From Nocardioides sp. NBC_00368 (GTDB lineage Bacteria > Actinomycetota > Actinomycetes > Propionibacteriales > Nocardioidaceae), in assembly GCF_036090055.1 (NCBI RefSeq), contig NZ_CP107970.1:250501-314500 (forward strand): a DNA stretch of 64,000 nt, written 5' to 3'. Made by a program: the position numbers and the translations under genes. The notes below the pieces were generated by a model. It saw only the letters and a program-made list of their open reading frames with translations. It ran no database searches and was not told the origin of the DNA. Positions 49,517-57,755 of this stretch are shown piece by piece. Within the stretch, counting starts at the first letter, position 1; the number at the start of each line of letters is the position of its first letter.

Positions 49517-51138
49517 CCGGACGCAACGGCGGCGACGTCACCGTCGAGAGCCTGGCGGCGCTCGGCGCGACCCACGTCTTCGGGATCCCGGGGCAGCACG
49601 CCCTGGGCCTCTTCGACGCCATCCGCCGCAGCGACCTGACCTTCGTCTCCTCCCGGGTGGAGAACAACTCGGTCTTCGCCGCCGACGGGTACGCCCGCAC
49701 GACCGGCCAGGTCGGGGTCGTGTTCTGCTCCACCGGGCCCGGGGCGCTCACCGCGCTGGGCGCGCTCCAGGAGGCGTACGCCGCGTGCGTCCCGATCCTG
49801 ATGATCACCAGCCAGATCCCGCGCGACGGGCTCGGCGGGGCCCGCAAGGGCTACCTGCACCAGCTGGACGACCAGCAGGCCAGTGCGCGCAACGTCACGA
49901 AGTCGACCGTCGTGGTCCGGGACGCGGCGGCCATCCCGGGGGTCCTCGCCGACGCGTGGGCCACCGCCCAGGAGGCGCCGGCCGGTCCGGTCTGGGTCGA
50001 GATCCCGCAGGACGTCCTCCTCGAGGAGGTCACCGTGCCGCCGGTGACGGGACTGGAGGCCGAGGTGCGCGCACCCCGGCGGCCCCGGCCGGAGGTCACC
50101 GCCGAGGCGGTCCGGCTGCTCGCCGCCGCCGAGCGCCCGGTGATCCTCGCCGGAGGAGGCGTACGCCGCTCCGCCGGCGCCCCGCAGGCCCTGCTCGCCG
50201 TCGCCGATCTCCTCGACGCGCCGGTGGTCTCGACCTCCGGTGGCAACGGGGCGATCCCGCTCGCGCACCCGCTGAGCGCCGGTGCCTGGATCGAGGACCG
50301 GCACACCACCGACCTGCTGGAGGACGCCGATGTCCTGCTCGCGATCGGCACCTCGTTCGGCGAGGTGACCAGCAACTACGGCACCTTCGCCCCGCGCGGC
50401 CGGGTCATCCAGGTCGACGCCGAGGCCCGCGTGCTCGGCTCCAACCACGACGTCCTCGGCGTCCACGCCGACGCCGCCGCGGCCCTGGCCGACCTCGCCG
50501 ACGTGCTCGGCGAGGCCGGCCCACCGTCCGGGGGCAGGCGGTCCGGCGCCGAGGTCGCCCGCGCCCTGCGAGGCCGGGTCGAGAAGCGGCTCGACGAACA
50601 GGACCTCGCCGCGGAGCGGCGGCTGCTCGCCGACCTGCGCGCGGCGGTGCCCGACGACGCCGACACGTTCTGGGACATGACCATCGCGGCGTACTGGGCG
50701 TGGTCGGCCTGGGACCCGCGCTCCGGCGGCTTCCACACGGCCCAGGCCTCCGGCGGCCTCGGGCTCGGGTTCCCGGCGGCGATCGGCGCCGCGGTCGGGA
50801 CCGGTCGGCGTACGTTCGCGGTCTCGGGGGACGGCGGCGCGATGTACTCCATCGCCGAGCTCGCCACCGCCCGCCAGCACGACGCCGACGTCACCTGGCT
50901 GGTGATCGACGACGGCGGTTACGGGATCCTGCGCGAGTACATGACCGACGCGTTCGGTGCCGCCACCGCCACCGAGCTCGCCCGGCCGGACTTCGTCCGC
51001 CTCGCCGAGGCGTTCGGCATCGCTGTGCATGCCGCGACCCCCGAGACCGTCGGCCAGATCGTCGCCGGCACCTTCGCCACCGGCGGCCCCGCAGTCGTGG
51101 TCCTCCCGACAACCCTCCGCATGTTCGCCCCCACATAA
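49513..51138 (+). CDS. ThDP-dependent decarboxylase, acetolactate-synthase-like
   Basis: 541 residues, ATG overlapping the ureohydrolase stop. The three-domain ThDP fold: N-terminal half with the catalytic Glu50 in VENNSVFAADGYA, a central Rossmann domain, and a C-terminal half with the GDGGAMYS ... IDDGGYG metal-ThDP motif near 435-465. It is shorter than acetolactate synthase and has no regulatory subunit nearby. A 2-ketoarginine decarboxylase role (giving 4-guanidinobutanal) would fit the operon, but benzoylformate-type or other 2-ketoacids are possible. Confidence 0.88.
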   Translation: MTGRNGGDVTVESLAALGATHVFGIPGQHALGLFDAIRRSDLTFVSSRVENNSVFAADGYARTTGQVGVVFCSTGPGALTALGALQEAYAACVPILMITSQIPRDGLGGARKGYLHQLDDQQASARNVTKSTVVVRDAAAIPGVLADAWATAQEAPAGPVWVEIPQDVLLEEVTVPPVTGLEAEVRAPRRPRPEVTAEAVRLLAAAERPVILAGGGVRRSAGAPQALLAVADLLDAPVVSTSGGNGAIPLAHPLSAGAWIEDRHTTDLLEDADVLLAIGTSFGEVTSNYGTFAPRGRVIQVDAEARVLGSNHDVLGVHADAAAALADLADVLGEAGPPSGGRRSGAEVARALRGRVEKRLDEQDLAAERRLLADLRAAVPDDADTFWDMTIAAYWAWSAWDPRSGGFHTAQASGGLGLGFPAAIGAAVGTGRRTFAVSGDGGAMYSIAELATARQHDADVTWLVIDDGGYGILREYMTDAFGAATATELARPDFVRLAEAFGIAVHAATPETVGQIVAGTFATGGPAVVVLPTTLRMFAPT

Positions 51139-51151
51139 GCAGGAGCCCCTC

Positions 51152-52621
51152 ATGGATCTCACGATCATCGTCATCTACCTCGCCGCCATGGTCGCCTTCG
51201 GCTGGTGGGGCAAGTCCCGCACCAGCGACAGCGCCGACTTCCTCGTCGCCGGCCGCCGGCTCGGCCCGGTGCTCTACACCGGCACCATGTCCGCACTCGT
51301 CCTCGGAGGCGCCTCGACCGTCGGCGGCGTCGCGCTCGGCTACGAGTACGGCATCTCCGGAGCGTGGCTCGTGGCCGCGATCGCCCTCGGTGTGCTCGCG
51401 CTGAGCCTGTTCTTCGCCGGCCGGATCCAGCGCCTGCGGATCTACACCGTGGCCCAGATGCTGAAGCTGCGCTACGGCGTCGGCGCGACCGCCGCCTCGG
51501 GTCTGGTCATGGTCGCCTACACGCTGATGCTCGCGGTCACCTCCACGATGGCGTACGCGACGGTGTTCAACGTGCTCTTCGGCACCGACCGCATCGTCTC
51601 GGTCCTGATCGGCGGCGTGATCGTGGTGCTCTACTCGACCATCGGCGGGATGTGGTCGATCACCCTGACCGACATGGTGCAGTTCACGCTGCAGACCATC
51701 GGCATCTTTTTCCTGCTCCTGCCCTTCACCTGGAACCACGCCGGCGGCCTGGACGGGATCAGGGCGCGCGCCGCCGACTCGGTCTTCGACCTCGGCGCGA
51801 TCGGCACCGGCACCGTCATCACCTACATCGTCGTCTACACCTTCGGCATGCTGATCGGGCAGGACATCTGGCAGCGCGTCTTCACCGCCCGCTCCCCGCA
51901 GGTCGCCCGTTGGGGTGGCACCGCGTCCGGCGTCTACTGCCTGGTCTACGGCGTGGCCGGTGCGCTGATCGGGGCGGCGGCCTCCACCTTCGTCACCGTC
52001 GAGGACCGCAACGACGTCTACGCCACCATCGCCGAGTCGATCCTCCCGGCGGGGATCAGCGGCCTGGTTCTCGCCGCCGCGGTGGCCGCGATGATGTCGA
52101 CCGCCTCGGGCGCCCTGATCGCCACCGCGACGGTGGCTCGCACCGATGTGCAGCCGCTCCTGGCCCGGTTGGTCGGGCGTACGCCGGCGCGGGTCCAGGA
52201 CGAGGCCGAGGACCCCGAGCACGACGTGCTCGCCAACCGGATCTACGTCGTCGCCATCGGCATCGCCGTCGTGGTCATCGCCTCCCTGCTGACCGACGTC
52301 GTCTCCGCGCTGACCATCGCCTACGACATCCTCGTCGGTGGCCTGCTCGTCCCGATCCTGGGTGGGTTCCTGTGGCGCCGCGCGACCGGGGCCGGCGCGG
52401 TGGTCGCGATGGCCGCCGGCACCCTCGCCACGCTGGGGACGATGGCGGTCGTCGGTGACGTGCTCGCCAACGAGCCCGTCTACGCGGGGCTGGCCGTCAG
52501 CGCCGTCGCGTACGTCCTGGTCAGCCTGCTCACCCGGCCGACCGACCCCGCGGTGATGCGGGAGTGGACCAGCCGGCTCGCGGACGAGAAGCCGCAGGCC
52601 AGGACCGTCGACGCCATCTGA
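51152..52621 (+). CDS. Sodium:solute symporter (SSS) family transporter
   Basis: 489 residues from ATG 51152 (AGGAG upstream). About 13 helices; the SSS core shows as DFLVAGRRLGPVL, SALVLGGASTVGG and the sodium-site helix IGQDIWQRVFTARSP. It ends the operon after the ThDP enzyme and probably imports the substrate, giving the operon two unrelated uptake systems (NCS1 and SSS). Confidence 0.92.
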   Translation: MDLTIIVIYLAAMVAFGWWGKSRTSDSADFLVAGRRLGPVLYTGTMSALVLGGASTVGGVALGYEYGISGAWLVAAIALGVLALSLFFAGRIQRLRIYTVAQMLKLRYGVGATAASGLVMVAYTLMLAVTSTMAYATVFNVLFGTDRIVSVLIGGVIVVLYSTIGGMWSITLTDMVQFTLQTIGIFFLLLPFTWNHAGGLDGIRARAADSVFDLGAIGTGTVITYIVVYTFGMLIGQDIWQRVFTARSPQVARWGGTASGVYCLVYGVAGALIGAAASTFVTVEDRNDVYATIAESILPAGISGLVLAAAVAAMMSTASGALIATATVARTDVQPLLARLVGRTPARVQDEAEDPEHDVLANRIYVVAIGIAVVVIASLLTDVVSALTIAYDILVGGLLVPILGGFLWRRATGAGAVVAMAAGTLATLGTMAVVGDVLANEPVYAGLAVSAVAYVLVSLLTRPTDPAVMREWTSRLADEKPQARTVDAI

Positions 52622-52630
52622 AAATGAGCA

Positions 52631-52659
52631 TTGTCAAATTGATGACCTCGTCCTAAGGT
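52631..52659 (+). promoter_or_regulatory. Predicted promoter of lipase-tetR unit
   Basis: TTGTCA (52631-52636), 17 bp, TAAGGT (52654-52659). A TCAA-A-TTGA dyad overlaps the -35, a possible autoregulatory site for the TetR protein encoded by the second gene. Confidence 0.55.
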
Positions 52660-52696
52660 CGGTCTATCCGTTCGCCGGGAGAGAGAGTGGTCTGTC

Positions 52697-53551
52697 ATGG
52701 TTCTGCGCTCCGCTGTCATCTGTGTTGCCGTGCTGCTGTCGACGGCCACGACCCTGCTGGCCGCGGCGCCGGCGCACGCGGCAGGAGGCGTCAACGACGC
52801 CTCCTGCCGACCATCGGCCGATCACCCCAACCCGGTCGTCTTCCTGCACGGGCTGGGGGCGAACAAGGACGAGGACCTCAACCTCCTCCAGGCCGACGTC
52901 GCGGCGCAGGGCTACTGCACCTACAGCCTGACCTACGGGGCCGGGGCGTACGGCCCGTTCGTCGGCGGGGTGGGTGACATCGCCAGGTCCGCGGTGCAGA
53001 TCAAGGCCTTCGTGCAGGATGTCCTGGCCCGGACCGGCGCGGCGAAGGTCGATCTGGTCGGCCACTCCGAGGGCGGGTTCCAGACGCTCTACGTCACCAA
53101 GACGCAGGGCATCTCCGACCGGATCGACAAGGTCGTCGCGATCGCGCCGCCCACGCACGGCACGACCTTCGCCGGCCTCTACCGCCTCGGCATGACGCTG
53201 GGCGCCGACGAGCTCGCCGGGCAGGTCCTGACCGCCTTCGGGTGCATCGCCTGCACCCAGCTGGTCACCGACGGTAGCGCCGTGCGCACCCTGACGAGCG
53301 GGCCGATCGCGCAGCCCGGCGTGACGTACACGATCATCCAGTCGAGGTACGACGAGCTGGTCACGCCCACCGAGACCTCGTTCGTACGCGAGCCGGGCGT
53401 CACCAACACCTACGTGCAGGACGTGTGTCCCTACGACCCGGTCGGTCACATCGGCGAGGCCTACGACACCAACGTCTGGCACCTGGTGAAGAACGCGCTC
53501 GACCCGGCCGACGCCACGACGTTCGCCTGCTCGGTCGGGTCGCCCGGCTGA
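52697..53551 (+). CDS. Secreted lipase/esterase
   Basis: 284 residues with a Sec signal cleaved near AHAAG. Alpha/beta-hydrolase with oxyanion loop VVFLHGLGANKD, nucleophile in LVGHSEGGFQTLYV, Asp in SRYDELVTP and a His in DPVGHIGEAYD. It matches class 2 bacterial lipases (EstA/Lip type) with cysteine pairs for extracellular stability. Its stop overlaps the start of a TetR gene. Confidence 0.9.
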   Translation: MVLRSAVICVAVLLSTATTLLAAAPAHAAGGVNDASCRPSADHPNPVVFLHGLGANKDEDLNLLQADVAAQGYCTYSLTYGAGAYGPFVGGVGDIARSAVQIKAFVQDVLARTGAAKVDLVGHSEGGFQTLYVTKTQGISDRIDKVVAIAPPTHGTTFAGLYRLGMTLGADELAGQVLTAFGCIACTQLVTDGSAVRTLTSGPIAQPGVTYTIIQSRYDELVTPTETSFVREPGVTNTYVQDVCPYDPVGHIGEAYDTNVWHLVKNALDPADATTFACSVGSPG

Positions 53552-54201
53552 TGGCACCGGAGGGGCGCTCCTACGGCGGACTGACCCGAGAGGAGCGTGA
53601 CGCCCAGCGGCGCCAACGGCTCCTCGGGGCCGCCACGGAGATCATCGGCACCCAGGGCTATGCGGCGACCACGATCCCGGGGGTCTGCGCCGCCTCGAAG
53701 GTGTCGACGCGGCACTTCTACGAGATCTATCCCGGCAAGGAGGATCTCTTCGTCGACCTCTACGACCGGATCACCGCCGACTCCTACGAGCGGGTGGCGG
53801 AGTCGCTGAAGGCGACCGCCGGCGAGCCGATCTCGCGCCGGGTGCAGGCAGCGGTTCTGGCCTATCTCGACCCGATGCTCGAGGACACCCGCGTCGCCCG
53901 GATCGCCTTCGTCGAGATCATGGGTGCGAGCCCGCGGATCGAGAAGCTCCGCCTCGACTATCGCGAGACCCTCGTCGAGGTCGTACGCACCGAGTGCTCC
54001 GCCTCCGTGGCCAGAGGCGAGATCGTCGACCGCGACTGGCGCTTCGCCGCGCTGGCGCTGGTGGGCGCGGTGACCGCCATCGTCTACGACTGGGCGCTGC
54101 ACCAGCCTCGTTCCAGCCGCGAGGCGCTCGAGGCCCAGCTGGCCCAGCTCGCGCTCGTCCTGCTGACCTCCGACCCCGTGGATCGGGGCGAGGCGCCCTA
54201 G
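53551..54201 (+). CDS. TetR-family regulator downstream of lipase
   Basis: 216 residues, start in a TGATG overlap with the lipase stop. Helix-turn-helix ATTIPGVCAASKVSTRHFYE with the TetR YEIYPGKEDLF helix. It is co-transcribed with the lipase and so probably regulates that promoter. The gene ends in a 4-bp overlap with the convergent HxlR gene. Confidence 0.91.
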   Translation: MAPEGRSYGGLTREERDAQRRQRLLGAATEIIGTQGYAATTIPGVCAASKVSTRHFYEIYPGKEDLFVDLYDRITADSYERVAESLKATAGEPISRRVQAAVLAYLDPMLEDTRVARIAFVEIMGASPRIEKLRLDYRETLVEVVRTECSASVARGEIVDRDWRFAALALVGAVTAIVYDWALHQPRSSREALEAQLAQLALVLLTSDPVDRGEAP

Positions 54202-54659
54202 CGAGAGGCGACGGGAAGCGCGACGGGTCGCACCTCTCGCGGGCCGCCGAGCCGGTGGCCGTCCTCGCAGGTCAGCGTCAGGTGCACCTCGCCTCCGCAG
54301 TCGCGGTGCTCGAGCGTGAGGGCAGATCCGCGGGCGTCGGCGACGTAGCGGTCTCCCCACTCCATCATGGCCACCAGTGTCGGGTAGAGGTCCAGGCCCT
54401 TCTGGGTCAGCCGGTACTCATGCCGCTGTCGCTGCCCCTCGGCGTGGTACGGCACGCGGGCGAGGACGCCCTGGTCGACCAAGGTGTTCAGCCGGTCGGT
54501 GAGCACTGCGCGGGAGACGTCGAGGTTCTGCTGGAGGTCGGCGAAGCGGCGTACGCCCAAGAAGGCCTCGCGGAGCACGAGCAGGCTCCACTTCTCGCCG
54601 ACGACCGCCAGGGTGCCGGCGACCGAGCATCGGGTGCGGTCGATCTCATCGGTGATCAC
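54198..54659 (-). CDS. HxlR-family regulator
   Basis: 153 residues. The family signature DRTRCSVAGTLAVVGEKWSL, then LVLREAFLGVRRFADLQQNL and EYRLTQKGLDLYPTL. HxlR proteins are winged-helix dimers that answer to electrophiles or redox state, often through a Cys; Cys11 is the candidate. It is divergent from the GNAT gene, with two matching operators in the gap. Confidence 0.92.
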   Translation of the reverse strand: MITDEIDRTRCSVAGTLAVVGEKWSLLVLREAFLGVRRFADLQQNLDVSRAVLTDRLNTLVDQGVLARVPYHAEGQRQRHEYRLTQKGLDLYPTLVAMMEWGDRYVADARGSALTLEHRDCGGEVHLTLTCEDGHRLGGPREVRPVALPVASR

Positions 54660-54678
54660 GGCACCAGCGTACGGCGCT

Positions 54679-54697
54679 GAATTCGTTTGACGAACTC
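54679..54697. promoter_or_regulatory. Candidate HxlR operator 1
   Basis: GAATTC, 7 bases, GAACTC: one mismatch in a 6-bp inverted repeat. Sits 20 bp before the HxlR start. Confidence 0.6.
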
Positions 54698-54712
54698 AGA
54701 GTGCCGAGAGGA

Positions 54713-54731
54713 GAGTTCGAAATATGAACTC
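54713..54731. promoter_or_regulatory. Candidate HxlR operator 2
   Basis: GAGTTC, 7 bases, GAACTC: a perfect 6-bp inverted repeat with the same spacing as operator 1, 34 bp away, overlapping the GNAT start codon at 54724. Confidence 0.62.
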
Positions 54732-55254
54732 AGAACGCCTTGTCGTGATGCCGGCGGTTGCCACGCGGCCGGTGCGATCCGAGGACCTGGCCGCCTTCGA
54801 GCGGATGTGGGGGCGCCTGTCCGAGGAGACCATCTACCGACGATTCCACGCCCCGATCCAGCGGCTCTCGCTCAAGCTGCGGCGCTACCTGGTCGACGTC
54901 GACCACCGTGACCACGAGGCCCTGGTCGCGGTCGCCGACGGTGAGGTGATCGCCGTGGCCCGCTATCACCGGTGCGCCGACGACCCCGCCTCCGCGGAGG
55001 TCGCGGTGCTCGTGGAGGACGCCTGGCAGGGCCGGGGGCTGGGAGCGCGGATGCTGCGCGAGCTGGCCGGCCTGGCGAGCCGGCGCGGCATCGATGTCCT
55101 CACCGGCGACGTGCAGGCCGACAACCTCCGGATGCTGGAGGTCGCGCGATCCCTCCTGGGCATCGCGGCCCTCGAGCCGCAGGGGGATCTCGTCCACGTC
55201 CGCGGGAGCTATCAGGAGCCGTTCCGAGCGGGAGCCTCCGCCCCCTGTGCATGA
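54724..55254 (+). CDS. GNAT-family N-acetyltransferase
   Basis: 176 residues from ATG 54724 (GAGGAG 11 bases upstream); an ATG at 54748 would shorten it by eight. The acetyl-CoA loop is VLVEDAWQGRGLGARMLREL at about 95-115, the A motif Q/RxxGxG/A. The leading block DLAAFERMWGRLSEETIYRRFH resembles the GNAT domain fused to Pat-type acetyltransferases. Substrate unknown. It is controlled together with the HxlR gene. Confidence 0.9.
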   Translation: MNSERLVVMPAVATRPVRSEDLAAFERMWGRLSEETIYRRFHAPIQRLSLKLRRYLVDVDHRDHEALVAVADGEVIAVARYHRCADDPASAEVAVLVEDAWQGRGLGARMLRELAGLASRRGIDVLTGDVQADNLRMLEVARSLLGIAALEPQGDLVHVRGSYQEPFRAGASAPCA

Positions 55255-55259
55255 GCCCT

Positions 55260-55284
55260 GTCTAACTTCGCGTCGCGTGGGTAC
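55260..55284 (+). promoter_or_regulatory. SigB-type stress promoter
   Basis: GTCT (55260-55263), 15 bp, GGGTAC (55279-55284) fits GNNT-N14-16-GGGTAC/T of actinobacterial SigB-type promoters, 31 bp before the start of the first small membrane protein gene. The hairpin CGTCGCGT/ACGCGACG (55271-55303) overlaps it. Confidence 0.55.
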
Positions 55285-55314
55285 CGGCCAGTTGTACGCG
55301 ACGAGGAGGAGCAC

Positions 55315-55635
55315 ATGTTCAAGAAACCAGCATTGATGACTGCCTTCGGCATCGGCTACGTCCTCGGCGCCCGCGCGGGACGCGAGCGCTACGACGCCAT
55401 CGTGGGCAAGGCACAGGAGCTGTGGCACGACCCGCGGGTGCAGGACAAGGCGCACCGTGCCGGATTCGTGGCCAAGGAGAAGGCGGCGTCCGCCAAGCAC
55501 ACCGTCCAGGACAAGATGCCCGGCGACACCACACCGTCCTCGGCATCGACCCCCACACCCCAGACGACGCCGGGAGGACCGCACCCCACCACCACCGACC
55601 CGGTGACGACCATGCCGAAGGGGTGGGAGTCGTGA
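55315..55635 (+). CDS. YtxH-like small membrane protein
   Basis: 106 residues. One short N-terminal segment with a glycine-zipper character (TAFGIGYVLGARAGRERYDAI), then a charged helix and a Thr/Pro-rich tail. The pattern is that of actinobacterial YtxH-like stress proteins. GAGGAGGA precedes the ATG. First gene of a three-gene unit. Confidence 0.82.
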   Translation: MFKKPALMTAFGIGYVLGARAGRERYDAIVGKAQELWHDPRVQDKAHRAGFVAKEKAASAKHTVQDKMPGDTTPSSASTPTPQTTPGGPHPTTTDPVTTMPKGWES

Positions 55636-56054
55636 CGGTTCATCACACCGACGCATCGATGGGTGAGCTGGTCTCACGGCTCTCGGAGGAGATGTCCAGC
55701 CTCGTCCGCGGCGAGTTGGAGCTCGCCCGGCTCGAGCTGACCGAGAAGGCCAAGCACACCGGCAAGGGGGCCGGGGCGTTCGGCGCCGCCGGACTGGTGG
55801 CGCTGTACGGCGTCGGGGCACTGATCGCCACCGCGATCCTCGCCCTGGCACTGGTCATGGACGCCTGGCTGGCCGCGCTGCTGGTCGGAGTCGTGCTCCT
55901 GGCCATCGCCGGCGGCATCGCCCTGTTCGGGAAGAAGCAGGTCTCCGAGGGGGTCCCGATGAAGCCCGAACGCGCCACCGAGAACATCCGGCGAGACGTG
56001 GAGGCCGTCCGGCACCACCGAGCCGAGGACCGCATCGTGAGGAGGACGCCATGA
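55632..56054 (+). CDS. Phage-holin-superfamily (DUF1469) membrane protein
   Basis: 140 residues from GTG in a GTGA overlap. The N-terminal ELVSRLSEEMSSLVRGELEL and two helices at about 52-75 and 80-105 match the holin superfamily III / DUF1469 group. Despite the name these are chromosomal membrane proteins, not lysis genes. Often found with DUF3618, as here. Confidence 0.87.
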   Translation: MTVHHTDASMGELVSRLSEEMSSLVRGELELARLELTEKAKHTGKGAGAFGAAGLVALYGVGALIATAILALALVMDAWLAALLVGVVLLAIAGGIALFGKKQVSEGVPMKPERATENIRRDVEAVRHHRAEDRIVRRTP

Positions 56055-56338
56055 CGCACAACACCTCCCGGCCCGTCGAGGCCGGTGACCACACGATCGC
56101 CGACGTGGAGGCCGATCTGGACACCACGCGTCACGAGCTGGCCGACACCCTGGACGAGCTCGCCGCTCGGCTGGACGTGAAGACGCGCGGCAAGGAGAAG
56201 GCCCACGAGGTCAAGCAGCGTACGCAGGTGGCGGCCCGCTCACGGGACGTGCAGATCCGAGGCGGCATCATCGCCGCCGTCGTGGTCGGCATGATCCTGA
56301 TGCTGGCCCGCCGCAAGCGCCGGCTCAAGTCCGGCTAG
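56051..56338 (+). CDS. DUF3618 membrane-anchored protein
   Basis: 95 residues in an ATGA overlap. DUF3618 signature DVEADLDTTRHELADTLDEL then AARLDVKTRGKEKAHEVK, and a single C-terminal helix (GIIAAVVVGMILMLA) with an Arg/Lys tail. Function unknown; linked to cell-envelope stress in actinobacteria by its usual neighbours. Its last 14 bp overlap the convergent PLP-enzyme gene. Confidence 0.9.
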   Translation: MTHNTSRPVEAGDHTIADVEADLDTTRHELADTLDELAARLDVKTRGKEKAHEVKQRTQVAARSRDVQIRGGIIAAVVVGMILMLARRKRRLKSG

Positions 56339-57755
56339 GCCGGGTCAACCGGTCCAGGAAGGCGACGAGCAGCGCCTCACGCAGCGCAGGGGTGGCCAGG
56401 TCGAGCATCGCGTTGACCTCGGCCATCCGCTGCGGGAGGGCCAGGTCGCCCTGCTCGCTGTCGGCGCCGATGAGCCCGGCGGCGAGCAGCAGGCCGTCGA
56501 AGTCGTCCTCGGAGAGGGCGAGCGGGTCGAGCTCTTCGATGAAGGCCGCGACCCCGGGGTCGACGGCGACCGGACCCGAGGCGACCGCCGCCGCCACCGC
56601 CTCGGCCAGAGCCTCGAGCAGGTCCTCGACGTGGGGGAGCGTCGCGGCGCTCACGGACAGGTGGATCGTGGCGGGGGAGCCGGCGTAGGACATCTGCGGC
56701 TGGACGTACCAGCCCCTTGCCGCCATCTCGTCGCAGACCGTGAACGGGTCGCAGGTCTCGTCGGTGGTGAGGGCGAGGAGCGTGGAGTCTGGCGTGCTGA
56801 CCACGGCGAGCTCCTTCATGTCTCCGACGCCGGCGCGGATCAGGTCCACCGCGTCGAAGACGTCGCGGGCGAGCCGCTCGTAACCGGCATCGCCCAGCGA
56901 CCGCATCACCGCCCAGGCGCCGGCCAGCGGACCGCCCGACTTCGTCGACTGCATCGTGGAGTTGAGCATGGTGTAGCCCGGCCAGGCGGCCGAGGCGAAG
57001 AACTGAGGCCGCCGCAGCTCCCGGGTGCGGTGCAGCAGCACCGAGGTGCCCTTAGGGGCGTAGGCGTACTTGTGCAGGTCGACGGAGATCGAGGTGACAC
57101 CGTCGACCGCGAACGTCCAGGCCGGTACGTCGCGCCCCAGCCGTGCGGCATAGGGCAGCACCCAACCCCCGATGCACGCGTCGACATGGCAGCGGATCCC
57201 GCGCTCGGCCGCGGCCGCCGCGATCGCGGTGACCGGATCGACGACCCCGTGCGCGTAGGAGGGGGCCGAGACGACCACCAGCACGGTGCGCTCGTCCATC
57301 GCGGCGGCCATCTCGGCCGGGTCCGCCCGGAGGTCGGGACCGACCGGCACCAGCACCGGCTCGACCCCGAAGTAGTGCGCGGCCTTGTGGAACGCGGCGT
57401 GCGCGGTCGTCGGCAGCACCATCCGCGGCCGCTCGATGTCCGGTCGCGCGTCACGTGCGGTCTGCACCGCCAGCAGCACCGACTCGGTGCCGCCGGAGGT
57501 GACCGTGCCGACGACGGTCTCGGGTGCGTCGAGCAGGTCGGCGGCCATCCCGACCACCTCGTTCTCCATCCGGAGCAGGCTCGGGAAGGCGGTCGGGTCC
57601 AGGCCGTTGGAGCCAGCGTAGGCCGCGACCGCCTCGCGGCCGATCCGGTCGATGTCGGGCAGGCCGGAGTCGTAGACGTAGGCCAGTGTGCGGCCTCCGT
57701 GCACGGGCAGGTCGGCGGACCGCATCTCGCGGAGTCGGGTCAGGGCGTCGGTCAT
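56325..57755 (-). CDS. PLP-dependent lyase/decarboxylase, sphingosine-1-phosphate-lyase-like
   Basis: 476 residues. Group II decarboxylase fold: VTSGGTESVLLAVQTARD at 85-102, AHAAFHKAAHYFGVEPV, HVDACIGGW at 190-198 and the PLP lysine in SVDLHKYAYAPKG (Lys229). The last two blocks match S1P lyases better than glutamate or aromatic decarboxylases. There is no membrane anchor. The ATG overlaps the stop of the MFS gene before it, so the pair forms an uptake-and-cleavage unit. Substrate not known. Confidence 0.82.
   Translation of the reverse strand: MTDALTRLREMRSADLPVHGGRTLAYVYDSGLPDIDRIGREAVAAYAGSNGLDPTAFPSLLRMENEVVGMAADLLDAPETVVGTVTSGGTESVLLAVQTARDARPDIERPRMVLPTTAHAAFHKAAHYFGVEPVLVPVGPDLRADPAEMAAAMDERTVLVVVSAPSYAHGVVDPVTAIAAAAAERGIRCHVDACIGGWVLPYAARLGRDVPAWTFAVDGVTSISVDLHKYAYAPKGTSVLLHRTRELRRPQFFASAAWPGYTMLNSTMQSTKSGGPLAGAWAVMRSLGDAGYERLARDVFDAVDLIRAGVGDMKELAVVSTPDSTLLALTTDETCDPFTVCDEMAARGWYVQPQMSYAGSPATIHLSVSAATLPHVEDLLEALAEAVAAAVASGPVAVDPGVAAFIEELDPLALSEDDFDGLLLAAGLIGADSEQGDLALPQRMAEVNAMLDLATPALREALLVAFLDRLTRPSRT

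Noticed and set aside
55632..56054. Prophage lysis gene
   Set aside because: The holin-superfamily protein sits with YtxH-like and DUF3618 genes and no phage gene is present; the group is chromosomal.
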